Assembly (NCBI RefSeq): GCF_014653695.1
Contig: NZ_BNAR01000009.1
Span: 124,001-188,000 of the forward strand
DNA: 64,000 nucleotides
Direction of reading: 5' to 3'
Origin: Lentzea cavernae
GTDB lineage: Bacteria; Actinomycetota; Actinomycetes; Mycobacteriales; Pseudonocardiaceae
Below, in pieces: positions 46,485 through 55,179 of this stretch (positions are counted from its first letter, which is position 1; every line of letters starts with the position of its first letter). The notes under the pieces were generated by a model, which made no database searches, was not told the DNA's origin, and saw only the letters and a program-made list of their open reading frames with translations. A program made the position numbers and the translations under genes.

Positions 46485-49400
46485 ATGTCGGATAGACCTG
46501 CCAGAAGAGGCCTGCTCAGAATCGCGGCCGTGACCACCGCCGCACTGCTGGCGTTCGGTGGCGCCACCACGGGTGCGTTCGCCCAGGACGACCCGGCGAG
46601 CACCAACCCGGCCTCGACGGAGACGGTGACCCCGTCTCCGTCGTCGACCGAGCCGGCGGAGCCGCCCGCGTCCACCTCCCCGTCAGTTCCGCCACCGTCC
46701 GGCGACCCGGCTCCGCCGTCCACCTCGACTCCTCCTCAGGAGAACCCGCAGTCGTCGGTTCCGAGCACCCCTGCCACGCCGCCCGCCCCGCCCAGCGAGT
46801 CCGCGAAGCCGGACGAGCAGAAGCAGGCCGCGCAGCAGCAGACCGCGCCGGACCTCAAGATCTCCGTGAAGTTCGACCGCGCCGAGTACGCCTTGGGTGA
46901 GCCGCTGGGCATCACGCTGACCGTGCGCAACGAGGGTGACGCGCCCGCGGACCAGATCCGGTTCGCCAGCGAGGTCATGCAGCTGAACCTGACCACGGGC
47001 GTCGACGAGTTGGTCTCCCGCCCGAGTCTGGCACCGGGCGCGGAGAAGGTGATCAAACTCGGCGCCAAGGCGCAGTGGGGCGTTCCGAACGCGGCGATCA
47101 CCGTCCGCGCCTGGACCGAGGGGGCGACCGACAAGACGCCGAACGACAACCAGTCGCGCGCCGAGACGAAGATCGTCAGCAGCGGCGGCAAGTTGACCGG
47201 TGTCCTCTTCGAGGACCGTGACGGCAACGGTGCCGCGGGACCCGGTGAGGGCATCGACTGGCAGACGCTGAAGCTGGTCGGCGGCCCCGAGTTCCCCGGC
47301 TCCGCCGGGACCTACAACGGCGGTCAGTTCGAGTTCCGCGACGTTCCGGCCGGCACCTACCGGGTGCTCTGGAACGGCAGGAACTCGAACGGCACCGAGC
47401 TGACGATCAAGCCCGGCCAGCTCGTCACCGTCAAGTCGGGTGAGACCACCCAGGTCGCGCTGCAGGCAGCGCCGCCGCTCTCGCGTTCGCTGCAGATCAC
47501 CGGGTACTCGTTCGACAAACCGAGGTACGCCAAGGGCGGTCCGATCTCGGTGAGCGTCACCCTGTACAACACCGGCTCGACCCCGATCACCAACATCGTC
47601 ACCGTCTGCGACCCCGAGAACGACCCGGCGACGCTCGACGGCACCGGCGACGGCTGGGGAGACCTGCGACCGGACCGCGGCGGCGTCACGATCGGCGCCG
47701 GGGAGACCAAGACGTTCACCGTCACCGACACCGTGCCCGACGTCGACTACCCGACCGGCAAGGTCTACTTCGCCTGCGCCTTCAGCGCCGACGGCCGCAA
47801 CAGCGACGGCTTCGTCGGCGGCCCCGGCGCCGCGAACCCCGGCCTCACCGTCGGTGCGGACGTCGCCGGCACCCGCGGCACCGTGGTCGGCCACCTCCGT
47901 GCCGGCGGCACCGGCATCGACTCGGTCAAGGTCGTCGCGAGCAACCCCGCCACCAACAGGATCCTCGGGTGGGCCACGAGCGACTGGTCCGGCGCCTGGC
48001 GGATCGAGAACCTGCCGCAGGGCAAGGTCGCGCTGCAGGTCGTGGGCGCCTACAAGCTCGAGGACGGCAGCGCACACCGGCTCGTCGACGTCATCGCCGA
48101 GCAGGATGTCGTCGCCGACCTCGCCGTCGTGCAGGGGCCCCAGGTGAAGGACCCGACGGTCTTCGCACCGGACCTCAAGGTCTCCGTCTCGTTCGACAAG
48201 CCCAGCTACGACCTCTCCGACCTGGTGCGCATGACGCTCAAGGTCGAGAACATCGGCACCGGTGCCACCCCTGCCCAGGGCAACTGGCAGGGCACGCCGT
48301 ACAACGAGCAGGAGCCGTACTTCGACTACCAGGAGCTCCGCAGGTTCCTGGACCCGCAGATCGTGCTGTACCCCGGTGAGAGCAGGCAGGCCACTTTCAC
48401 CGGCCGGCTCAAGGACGGTGGCGACGACCCGGCGAAGCTGAGCAAGACGAGCTACGTGGCCCAGATCGGCACCCAGACCAGTGAACCGAACAACGACAAC
48501 AACAAGGCCGAGGCGCGGGCGGACGTCAGCTGGGGCACCGGTTCCGCCTCGGTCGTCGTGTACGGAGACCTCAACCTGAACGGGCAGCTGGACGCGGGTG
48601 AAGAGCTCGTGAACCACGAGGTGGGCGTCGGCGGCGGCAAGCCGTTCATGAGGAAGAGCGGCAAGACCGATGCTTCCGGCCGGATCCGCTTCACCGACCT
48701 GTCCGCCGGCACCTACTACGCCCAGTACGGCTACGACCCCAAGTCCGACTGGGTCGACCAGACCCCCGAAGCCCAGCGCATCGCCGTGGTGAACCCCGGT
48801 GACGAGGGCACGGCCCAGGTGCGGATGGTCCGGCCTCTGTCGGACGAGCTGAAGACCTGGATCGAGTTCGACAAGCCGGAGTACGCGCCGGGCGACGCCG
48901 TTGGAGTCAACGTGTCGATCAAGAACGGCACCGGCAGGTCGTTGCAGGTCAAGGCGGAGTGCAGCAGCGGCGGTTATGGCCCCTACCTCGGCAACGAGGG
49001 CGCGGAGTGGGGTCAGCTGGCCCGCAACGGCGCCGGCGTGCAGATCGCGGCGGGCCAGACGTTCACCGTCCACCTCAGCACGCCCATGCCCGAGGCGTCG
49101 CCGGACTACGGCTACGTCACGATCGGCTGCTCGTTCGGCCCGGAGCCGGGTGCCGGCCTCCCGTGGTCGACCGCCACGAGCAAGGTGCCCGGCGCGACGC
49201 AGACGTTCACCGGTTTTGTGGTCAAGGGCGACTGGATGGCCCCGGAGAAGGTGCCGAACGTCAAGTTCGTGCTGCTCGACCCGACCACCCGCAAACCGGT
49301 CGCGAGCACCACGACGGACGCCCAGGGCGCCTGGACCTTCCCGGACCTGCCGGTCGGCGTGTACGTGCCGCTCGTGGTGGGCCCGTGGAAGGTCATCGAG

Positions 49401-49673
49401 TTCGGTGAGGGCGAGCCCTTCGGCAACGTCCGCGGTCGCGACTACCCGGCGTACGTGTGGCTCGAGGCCGGTCCCGAGGTCACCGACCCGACCGTCGTCA
49501 CCCCTGTTGGCGCGGGCGGGAGCAGCGGTGGCTCGAACGTGACCACGAGCCCGGTGCTGGCGGTCAAGAACCCCGGCGCGCTGGCGAACACCGGCGTCGG
49601 CGTCCTCGGCCTCGTGCTCTTCGGCGCGCTGCTCGTGATGACGGGCGCGGCGATGAGGCGCAAGGTCGCGTAA
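46485..49673 (+). CDS. Large LANTG-anchored repeat surface protein
   Basis: The 1062-residue protein has a long signal peptide (RRGLLRIAAVTTAALLAFGG...AFA) and a Pro/Ser/Thr-rich stalk (~35-120). Alternating CARDB-like domains (e.g. DLKISVKFDRAEYALGEPLG, DLKVSVSFDKPSYDLSDLVR, WIEFDKPEYAPGDAVGVNV) and SdrD-B/Cna-B-like domains (GVLFEDRDGNGAAGPGEGID, VVYGDLNLNGQLDAGEELV) follow. It ends LANTG (1033-1037), a hydrophobic helix and RRK, a sortase signal. It is probably an adhesive or structural wall protein. GGGGAA precedes the ATG. Confidence 0.92.
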   Translation: MSDRPARRGLLRIAAVTTAALLAFGGATTGAFAQDDPASTNPASTETVTPSPSSTEPAEPPASTSPSVPPPSGDPAPPSTSTPPQENPQSSVPSTPATPPAPPSESAKPDEQKQAAQQQTAPDLKISVKFDRAEYALGEPLGITLTVRNEGDAPADQIRFASEVMQLNLTTGVDELVSRPSLAPGAEKVIKLGAKAQWGVPNAAITVRAWTEGATDKTPNDNQSRAETKIVSSGGKLTGVLFEDRDGNGAAGPGEGIDWQTLKLVGGPEFPGSAGTYNGGQFEFRDVPAGTYRVLWNGRNSNGTELTIKPGQLVTVKSGETTQVALQAAPPLSRSLQITGYSFDKPRYAKGGPISVSVTLYNTGSTPITNIVTVCDPENDPATLDGTGDGWGDLRPDRGGVTIGAGETKTFTVTDTVPDVDYPTGKVYFACAFSADGRNSDGFVGGPGAANPGLTVGADVAGTRGTVVGHLRAGGTGIDSVKVVASNPATNRILGWATSDWSGAWRIENLPQGKVALQVVGAYKLEDGSAHRLVDVIAEQDVVADLAVVQGPQVKDPTVFAPDLKVSVSFDKPSYDLSDLVRMTLKVENIGTGATPAQGNWQGTPYNEQEPYFDYQELRRFLDPQIVLYPGESRQATFTGRLKDGGDDPAKLSKTSYVAQIGTQTSEPNNDNNKAEARADVSWGTGSASVVVYGDLNLNGQLDAGEELVNHEVGVGGGKPFMRKSGKTDASGRIRFTDLSAGTYYAQYGYDPKSDWVDQTPEAQRIAVVNPGDEGTAQVRMVRPLSDELKTWIEFDKPEYAPGDAVGVNVSIKNGTGRSLQVKAECSSGGYGPYLGNEGAEWGQLARNGAGVQIAAGQTFTVHLSTPMPEASPDYGYVTIGCSFGPEPGAGLPWSTATSKVPGATQTFTGFVVKGDWMAPEKVPNVKFVLLDPTTRKPVASTTTDAQGAWTFPDLPVGVYVPLVVGPWKVIEFGEGEPFGNVRGRDYPAYVWLEAGPEVTDPTVVTPVGAGGSSGGSNVTTSPVLAVKNPGALANTGVGVLGLVLFGALLVMTGAAMRRKVA

Positions 49674-49797
49674 CCGAACGCTCGACCAGACAGGCCCGGT
49701 GCTCACGCTGAGTGCCGGGCCTGTTGTCATGAGCGCCACACTTCGCTGGTCCGAACGGAGTGTTAGCGTCGCGAACCATCGGGTACCTGGGGGTGAC

Positions 49798-50550
49798 ATG
49801 ACGGTCTGGGAAGCAATCGCGGTGGTCATCGCGGGTGTGTTCGCAGGCGGCATCAACACCGTCGTCGGCAGCGGCACACTGGTGACGTTCCCGGTGCTGC
49901 TCGCCGTCGGTTACCCGCCCGTGGTGGCGAACGTGTCCAACAGCCTCGGCCTCGTGCCCGGTTCGCTGTCCGGCGCGTGGGGCTACCGCGAGGAGCTCAA
50001 GGGGCAGTCGAGCCGCATCAAGCGGTTGCTGCCCGCGTCGATCATCGGTGGCGTCATCGGTGCGATCCTGCTGGTCACGTTGCCGGACAAGGCGTTCACC
50101 GCGATCGTTCCGGTGCTGATCGTGATCGCGCTGGTGCTCGTGGTGGCGCAGCCGTGGCTCAACCGCAAGCTCTCCCACCGGCGCAACGCCGACAACGACG
50201 GCGGTCTGCTGCTGTGGTTCGGCGTCTTCGCCGCGGGCATCTACGGCGGCTACTTCGGTGCCGCGCAGGGCGTGCTCGTCATGGGGATCATGGGTGTCCT
50301 CGTCAGCGAGCACCTGCAGCGGATGAACGCGCTGAAGAACGTCCTCACCGCGTTCGTGAACCTCGTCGCGGGTGTTCTGTTCATCTTCATCGCCGACGTG
50401 GCGTGGCTGGTCGTGCTGCTGCTGGCCGTCGGGTCCGTGGTCGGTGGCCAGATCGGCGCCAAGATCGGCCGCAAACTCCCACCCGCCGTGTTGCGCGGCG
50501 TCATCGTGGTGGTGGGAGTCGCGGCGATCGTCCAGCTGCTCACCAAGTAG
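49798..50550 (+). CDS. TauE/SafE-family membrane transporter
   Basis: The 250-residue protein has about eight hydrophobic helices. It contains GVFAGGINTVVGSGTLVTFPVLL and GVFAAGIYGGYFGAAQGVLVMGIMG, the paired internal repeats of the TauE/SafE (sulfite exporter/anion permease) family. It probably exports or imports a small sulfur-containing or organic anion. GGGGGTGAC precedes the ATG at 49798. It is convergent with the aminotransferase gene 3 bp away. Confidence 0.9.
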   Translation: MTVWEAIAVVIAGVFAGGINTVVGSGTLVTFPVLLAVGYPPVVANVSNSLGLVPGSLSGAWGYREELKGQSSRIKRLLPASIIGGVIGAILLVTLPDKAFTAIVPVLIVIALVLVVAQPWLNRKLSHRRNADNDGGLLLWFGVFAAGIYGGYFGAAQGVLVMGIMGVLVSEHLQRMNALKNVLTAFVNLVAGVLFIFIADVAWLVVLLLAVGSVVGGQIGAKIGRKLPPAVLRGVIVVVGVAAIVQLLTK

Positions 50551-50553
50551 TTC

Positions 50554-51621
50554 TCAGAGGGTGAACGCGCGGGCGGCGGCCAGGAAGGCGTCGTTCTCGT
50601 CCGGTTCGCCGATGGTCACGCGGGCGCCCTCCTCCACGAACGCGCGCACGACGACCTTGTGCTCAAGGCAGTGCGCGTTGAACGCGGCCGTGCGCTCGCC
50701 CAGGGGCAGCCACACGAAGTTCGCCTGCGTCTCCGGCACGTCGAAGCCCATGGCGAGCAGTTCGCCGCGCACGCGGGTGCGTTCCGCGACGATCGCGCGG
50801 CAGCGGACCATCAGCTCGTCCTCGGCGTCCAGCGAGGCCATCGCGGCCACCTGCGCCAGGGCGTTCACGGAGAACGGCACGTAGACCTTGCGCAGCACGT
50901 CGGCGACGACCGGCGGCGCGACCGCGTAGCCGATCCGCAGGCCGGCGAGGCCGTACGCCTTCGAGAACGTGCGCAGCACGGCGACGTTGTTGTGGCCCGC
51001 CGCCCACTGCTGCTTCGCGAGCTCGACGCCGTCCGGGACGTGGGCGTCGTCCACGAACTCCTTGTAGGCCTCGTCGAGCACCACCAGCACGTCACGGGGG
51101 ACGCGGGCGATGAACGCCTCGATCTCCTCGGTGCGCAGCGCGGTGCCGGTCGGGTTGTTCGGGTTGCAGACGAAGACCATGCGCGTGTTCGGCGTGATCG
51201 CCGCGAGCATCGCGTCCAGGTCGTGCGTGTGCTCCGAGTTCAACGGCACGCGGATCTGCCGTGCGCCCGCCACGTGCGTGACGATCGGGTAGGCCTCGAA
51301 CGACCTCCACGCGAACAGCACCTCGTCCTGCTCGGCGCAGGTGGCCTGGACGAGCTGCTGGCACAAGGTCACCGAGCCGCAGCCGATGGCCAGGTGGTCG
51401 GCGGGCACGCCGAGCTTGTCCGAGAGGCGGTTCGTGAGTTCGACGGAGCCCGAGTCGGGGTACCTGTTGATGCCGGTGGCCGCTTCGGCGATCGCCTTCA
51501 CGACGCTCGGCAGCGGTCCGGCGGACACCTCGTTGCTCGCGAGCTTGATGGCGCCGGGGATGGTCCTGCCAGGCACGTAGGACGGCAGGGACGCCAGGTC
51601 AGCACGGGTTCGCACGGTCAT
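50554..51621 (-). CDS. Histidinol-phosphate/aromatic aminotransferase (HisC-like)
   Basis: The 355-residue class I/II PLP enzyme has KLASNEVSAGPLPSVV, CGSVTLCQQLV, FVCNPNNPTGT, VVLDEAYKEFVDD, and the PLP lysine in LRTFSKAYGLAGLRIGYA. It resembles actinobacterial HisC2/Pat proteins, which transaminate aromatic amino acids or histidinol phosphate. It is not in a his operon here, which favours the aromatic (Pat) role. The family position (Rv3772) is near the galactan region in M. tuberculosis as I recall. Confidence 0.92.
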   Translation of the reverse strand: MTVRTRADLASLPSYVPGRTIPGAIKLASNEVSAGPLPSVVKAIAEAATGINRYPDSGSVELTNRLSDKLGVPADHLAIGCGSVTLCQQLVQATCAEQDEVLFAWRSFEAYPIVTHVAGARQIRVPLNSEHTHDLDAMLAAITPNTRMVFVCNPNNPTGTALRTEEIEAFIARVPRDVLVVLDEAYKEFVDDAHVPDGVELAKQQWAAGHNNVAVLRTFSKAYGLAGLRIGYAVAPPVVADVLRKVYVPFSVNALAQVAAMASLDAEDELMVRCRAIVAERTRVRGELLAMGFDVPETQANFVWLPLGERTAAFNAHCLEHKVVVRAFVEEGARVTIGEPDENDAFLAAARAFTL

Positions 51622-51697
51622 GTCACCGATCCTCGCATTGCTCCGTCCGATTGGTCACGTTGACTGGAGTTCACCCCGTCGTGGAAGGGTGGGAAAC

Positions 51698-52339
51698 ATG
51701 ACCACACCCCGCATCGAGACGCTCTCCCTCACCGACGGCCGTGAGCTGCGGGTGACGATCGCCGAACCCGACTCCGCCGTCCGGGGCGGACTCGTGGTGC
51801 TGCACGAGGCACGCGGTATCACCCGGGGTGTGCGCACGCTGGTCAGCAGCCTGGCGGACGAGGGCTGGCTCGCGATCGCGCCGCACCTCTACGACGCCGA
51901 CCGCGTGCACGGCGACGACATCCGGGACCAGGTCAGCAAGCTCAACGGCGACCGGCTGCTCGCGGACACCGACGTCGCGTTCGTCTGGCTGGGCCAGCAG
52001 GGCGTGAGCGCCGACCGGATGGGCGTCGTCGGCTTCGACATCGGCGGCACCGTCGCCATGGTGGTCGCCGCCAGCCGCACGATCGGCGCCGCCGTCACCG
52101 TGCAGGCCCCCGGCATCCTCGAGCCGCTCTCGGACGGGCTTCCAGCGCTCGTGGACGTGGCCGCGGATCTGTCGTGCCCGTGGCTTGGAATCTTCAGCGA
52201 CGAGGACTCGGAAGAAGTGAGCAAGCTTCGTGATGCTGTGATCAGCTCCGAAACCGCGTCAGATCTGGTCAGGTTCAACGTTTCGAGTGACGAAGCGTGG
52301 ACTCGTGCGTTGAACTGGTTTGACGCTCACATGAGGTAA
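51698..52339 (+). CDS. Dienelactone hydrolase-family protein with altered nucleophile
   Basis: The 213-residue alpha/beta hydrolase has GGLVVLHEARGITRGVRTLVSSLADEGWLAIAPHLYD, the standard start of dienelactone hydrolases. The nucleophile elbow reads MGVVGFDIGGTVAMVVA, with Asp114 where the family has Cys (G-x-C-x-G-G). The expected late His region is also weak (WTRALNWFDAH). Hydrolase activity of the usual type is therefore doubtful. The ATG at 51698 follows GGGTGGGAA. It is divergent from the aminotransferase. Confidence 0.82.
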   Translation: MTTPRIETLSLTDGRELRVTIAEPDSAVRGGLVVLHEARGITRGVRTLVSSLADEGWLAIAPHLYDADRVHGDDIRDQVSKLNGDRLLADTDVAFVWLGQQGVSADRMGVVGFDIGGTVAMVVAASRTIGAAVTVQAPGILEPLSDGLPALVDVAADLSCPWLGIFSDEDSEEVSKLRDAVISSETASDLVRFNVSSDEAWTRALNWFDAHMR

Positions 52340-52475
52340 GGGTCTTTCCGGCGGATTGGAACCGAACCGTCCTCCGGGTACATCTAAGGAGTGCTTCGGA
52401 CGGCTGACTGGGTGTAGCTGCGAGTAACGCCCAGTGCTGCGGTGACGAGTTATGCAGTGCAGGGGGTTGTGAGGG

Positions 52476-53021
52476 ATGGCTGAAGTCACGGGGACAGGCA
52501 CTACTGGTGGCACCAAGACTGGCACTACTGGCGCGGACACACCGCCGGTGACTCCCGACGTCACCACGTCGGTCACCGCGCCGATCACGGCTGAACAACT
52601 GGCGGCGGCGAAACCCGTCCTCCAGCAGCAGATGCTGGTGGACAAGGCCGAGGCGAGCAACGCCGCGGCCAAGCTCGACCAGGCGGCGGACAGCGGCAAG
52701 CTGACGCTCGACGTCGACGCCGCGGACGCGCTGATCAAGGCGGTCGACAGCGCGCGCGACCAGGTCATGGACCTGTGGAAGCGCGCGACCGACCAGCTGG
52801 CCACACCGCTGCAGCTGGGGGAGAACCCGGTCGCCAAGGCGATCAGCGCGCGGTTCTCCGACCTGGCCGTCGGCGAGGACTCGGGCGCCGCGAAGGCGTT
52901 GCTCGACCTCTTCAAGGTCCTCGACGACATCAGCAACGCCCTCAGCCGCAACCGCGACACGATCCGCGATGCCGACGAAGATGCCGAACGGTCGATGAAG
53001 AACGCCGGGGGGTCGTGGTGA
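52476..53021 (+). CDS. Small helical protein of an ESX-like trio
   Basis: The 181-residue protein has a Thr/Gly-rich start (~1-40) and then a helical body (EQLAAAKPVLQQQMLVDKAE...DQVMDLWKRATDQLATPL). No signal peptide is seen. It is coupled to the PPE-like gene by a GTGA overlap, and an EspG-like gene follows. Similar trios occur in Pseudonocardiales genomes, where the first two products are probably a secreted pair. Confidence 0.65.
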   Translation: MAEVTGTGTTGGTKTGTTGADTPPVTPDVTTSVTAPITAEQLAAAKPVLQQQMLVDKAEASNAAAKLDQAADSGKLTLDVDAADALIKAVDSARDQVMDLWKRATDQLATPLQLGENPVAKAISARFSDLAVGEDSGAAKALLDLFKVLDDISNALSRNRDTIRDADEDAERSMKNAGGSW

Positions 53022-54352
53022 GCCACGGATCGCACGACAACAAGGGCAACGACAACAAGGGCGGCGACAACCGCGGTCACGACAACCGTGGTCACGACAA
53101 CCGTGGTCACGACGACCGCGGCAACGACGGCCGCGGTCACGGCGGTGACAAGGACGGCGGGTACGACCGCAACGACCTGCACGAGCCGGTCGACTGGATG
53201 ACGTACACGCACGAGCAGCTCTACAACATGGTGCACACGGGCGTGAACCTCGCCGGCGCCCAGGCCGCCGCCACCAACTGGCAGAAGATCGGCGAGGACA
53301 TCGCCGGCGTCCGCACGAGCCTGCTCAAGGCCGTCGAGGACTCCTCCGTCGGCTGGGACAGCGAGTCCGCGCGGCTCGCGCGCGACGGCCTGACCGAGGT
53401 CACCAACTGGGTCGACGACACCGCGAACTACGCCGTCAAGGTGTCGGCCGCGATCACGACCGAGACCAGCAACGTCGAGGCCGCGCGCGCCGCGATGCCG
53501 CCGCCTCCCGCGGCCCCCGCGCCACCGGTGCCCACGGACGCCGCGCTGGCGAACAGGGCGGTCCTGCAGGACCGGCTCACGCAGGTCGACGGTTTCGGCG
53601 CCCTGCAGAACGAGCGCCTGATCGCGCAGCAGCCCCAGACCGACTTCGCGGGCTTCGAGACCATCGGCACGAGCCCGGTCGACGCGCTCGCGGCCAACGA
53701 CGCCTCGCACCGCCTCGCGGCGGACGTGATGGCGACGTTCCAGAAGAACTCGGCCGCGGTCGACCAGACCGTGCCGCAGCAGTTCACGCCTCCGGTCAAC
53801 CCGATCAACCCGACGCCGACCGGCACCGACCTCACCAACCGCTCGCACACCGGCGGCACGCCGGACGGCGGCGCGGGTGGCGCCGGTGGTGCTCCGGTCG
53901 CGACCAGCGGCACGCAGAACCAGAACCGCGGCACCACGAACGCCTCCTCGCGCTTCGGCGGCGGGGGTGGCGGCGGTGGCGGTGGCCGTGGCGCCGGAGG
54001 GTTCGGCGGCTTCGGCGGCATGGCCCGTCCGTTCGGCTCCGGCAACCAGAGCGGTTCCGGTGGCGGCGGTGGCGGCGGTGGTGCCGTGTCCGGTGGCAAC
54101 GTCGCCGGTGTGAACGACGGCGCGCGCGGTGGTGGCGCCGGCGGTGCCGCGGCCGCTGCCTCGGCCGCACCCGGCAACACGACCAAGGCGTTCCAGAACC
54201 CGCTCGCGATGGGCGGCGCGCCGATGGCCGGTGCCCCCGCGGGCGGTGGCCAGAACGACTCCAAGGAACACAAGACGGCGAGCTACCTGGAAGAGGACGA
54301 CAACGTCTTCGGCCTGGACCGCAAGGCGGCCCCGCCGGTGATCGGTCAATGA
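53018..54352 (+). CDS. PPE-like protein with DNRGH repeats and a Gly-rich tail
   Basis: The 444-residue protein has three parts. Residues ~5-47 are tandem DNRGH/DNKG units. Residues ~55-165 are helical with NWQKIGEDIAGV and GWDSESARLARDGL, a WXG/PPE-like secretion hairpin. A long Pro- then Gly-rich tail contains poly-Gly runs. The very end (KTASYLEEDDNVFGLD) is acidic and conserved-looking. It is probably a type VII secretion substrate, with the EspG-like protein encoded next as chaperone. The ESX machine itself is not in this window. The start overlaps the previous stop; the stop overlaps the espG-like start. Confidence 0.75.
   Translation: MSHGSHDNKGNDNKGGDNRGHDNRGHDNRGHDDRGNDGRGHGGDKDGGYDRNDLHEPVDWMTYTHEQLYNMVHTGVNLAGAQAAATNWQKIGEDIAGVRTSLLKAVEDSSVGWDSESARLARDGLTEVTNWVDDTANYAVKVSAAITTETSNVEAARAAMPPPPAAPAPPVPTDAALANRAVLQDRLTQVDGFGALQNERLIAQQPQTDFAGFETIGTSPVDALAANDASHRLAADVMATFQKNSAAVDQTVPQQFTPPVNPINPTPTGTDLTNRSHTGGTPDGGAGGAGGAPVATSGTQNQNRGTTNASSRFGGGGGGGGGGRGAGGFGGFGGMARPFGSGNQSGSGGGGGGGGAVSGGNVAGVNDGARGGGAGGAAAAASAAPGNTTKAFQNPLAMGGAPMAGAPAGGGQNDSKEHKTASYLEEDDNVFGLDRKAAPPVIGQ
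53036..53150 (+). repeat. 15-bp coding tandem repeat
   Basis: Near-identical GACAACCGTGGTCAC units run in frame and encode D-N-R-G-H. Copies differ mainly at third positions (CGC/CGT) and by AAC/GAC changes. The repeat number may vary between strains. Confidence 0.75.
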
Positions 54353-55104
54353 CCCAACGCCAGTTCACGGTGAGCTCGCAGGAGTTCTTCCTGCTGTGGC
54401 AAGCCGTGCACGGTGAAGACCGCGTCGTGCCGCTCGGCACGCCCCACGCCGGGGCCACCCGAGCGGCGCGGCAGCGTCTCGTCGAGGAGAGCTCGCGGTC
54501 GTTGCAGGCCCGCAGGCTCGGCACGATCCAGCGCCCGGACCCCGACCTCCGCGCGCTGGTCAGCGGCCTCGGCGAGTTCGACCGCGCGTTGGAGATCGCG
54601 TACTTCAAGGGCGCCGAACTGGCCCGCGGCGTCGCGTGCGCCGGCTGGGGCGGCGCCTTCGCGGCCCGTGTGAACGGCGAGGTGCACCTGTACGCGTTCC
54701 ACCCGACGTCGCTGGCCTCGGCCACGGTGTCATCGTTGCCAGGCCTCGCGCCGGGCTCCGGCCGTGCCGTGAACGTGCGCTGGGACGACTACGTCCGCGC
54801 GGGCAGGGCGGGCCAGCAGGAGGGCAAGCAGGCGTTCCTGGACGTCCTGCGCGACGCCGGCATCCGCGAGCCGGAGGCGCACAACCTGGTGCGGATCGTC
54901 ACGTCCCGCATCGGTGGCGGCGAGCTCGGCCTGACCGCCCGCAACCGCGACGGCGTGCCCCGCCCGACCGGCCGATCGGTGTCGTGGCTCGACACGCGCG
55001 AGGGCCGCTACCTCCTGCGCAAGCAGGACGGCTGGCTGGTGCTCGCCCCGGCCGACGCCTCACGGCTGACCAGCGCGGTCGACGAACTGATCGCGGCAGG
55101 ATAG
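54349..55104 (+). CDS. EspG-family ESX secretion chaperone-like protein
   Basis: The 251-residue protein begins FTVSSQEFFLLWQAVHGEDRVVPLGTPHAG, the characteristic EspG start (F-x-L-x-x-x-E-F...L...P). An alpha/beta body without membrane segments follows and ends LTSAVDELIAAG. EspG proteins bind the tip of a specific PPE partner in the cytosol and keep it soluble for ESX export. Its ATG overlaps the PPE-like stop by 4 bp, so client and chaperone are made together. Confidence 0.85.
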   Translation: MTQRQFTVSSQEFFLLWQAVHGEDRVVPLGTPHAGATRAARQRLVEESSRSLQARRLGTIQRPDPDLRALVSGLGEFDRALEIAYFKGAELARGVACAGWGGAFAARVNGEVHLYAFHPTSLASATVSSLPGLAPGSGRAVNVRWDDYVRAGRAGQQEGKQAFLDVLRDAGIREPEAHNLVRIVTSRIGGGELGLTARNRDGVPRPTGRSVSWLDTREGRYLLRKQDGWLVLAPADASRLTSAVDELIAAG

Positions 55105-55179
55105 TTCCACACAGGTGGGCTACCGCAAGTCCGCCAATCACACATGGACGTTCGGTTGTGCCTGGGTTAGACAGGGGGC

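Noticed and set aside
46683..49877. A >1000-codon open frame antisense to the LANTG surface protein
   Set aside because: It is the mirror of a GC-rich coding strand. The plus strand has a signal peptide, domain repeats and a sortase tail, while the antisense product is low-complexity and has no RBS or motifs.
53036..53150. Short regular repeats resembling a CRISPR array
   Set aside because: The units are contiguous with no spacers, in frame and coding (DNRGH). There are no cas genes in the window.
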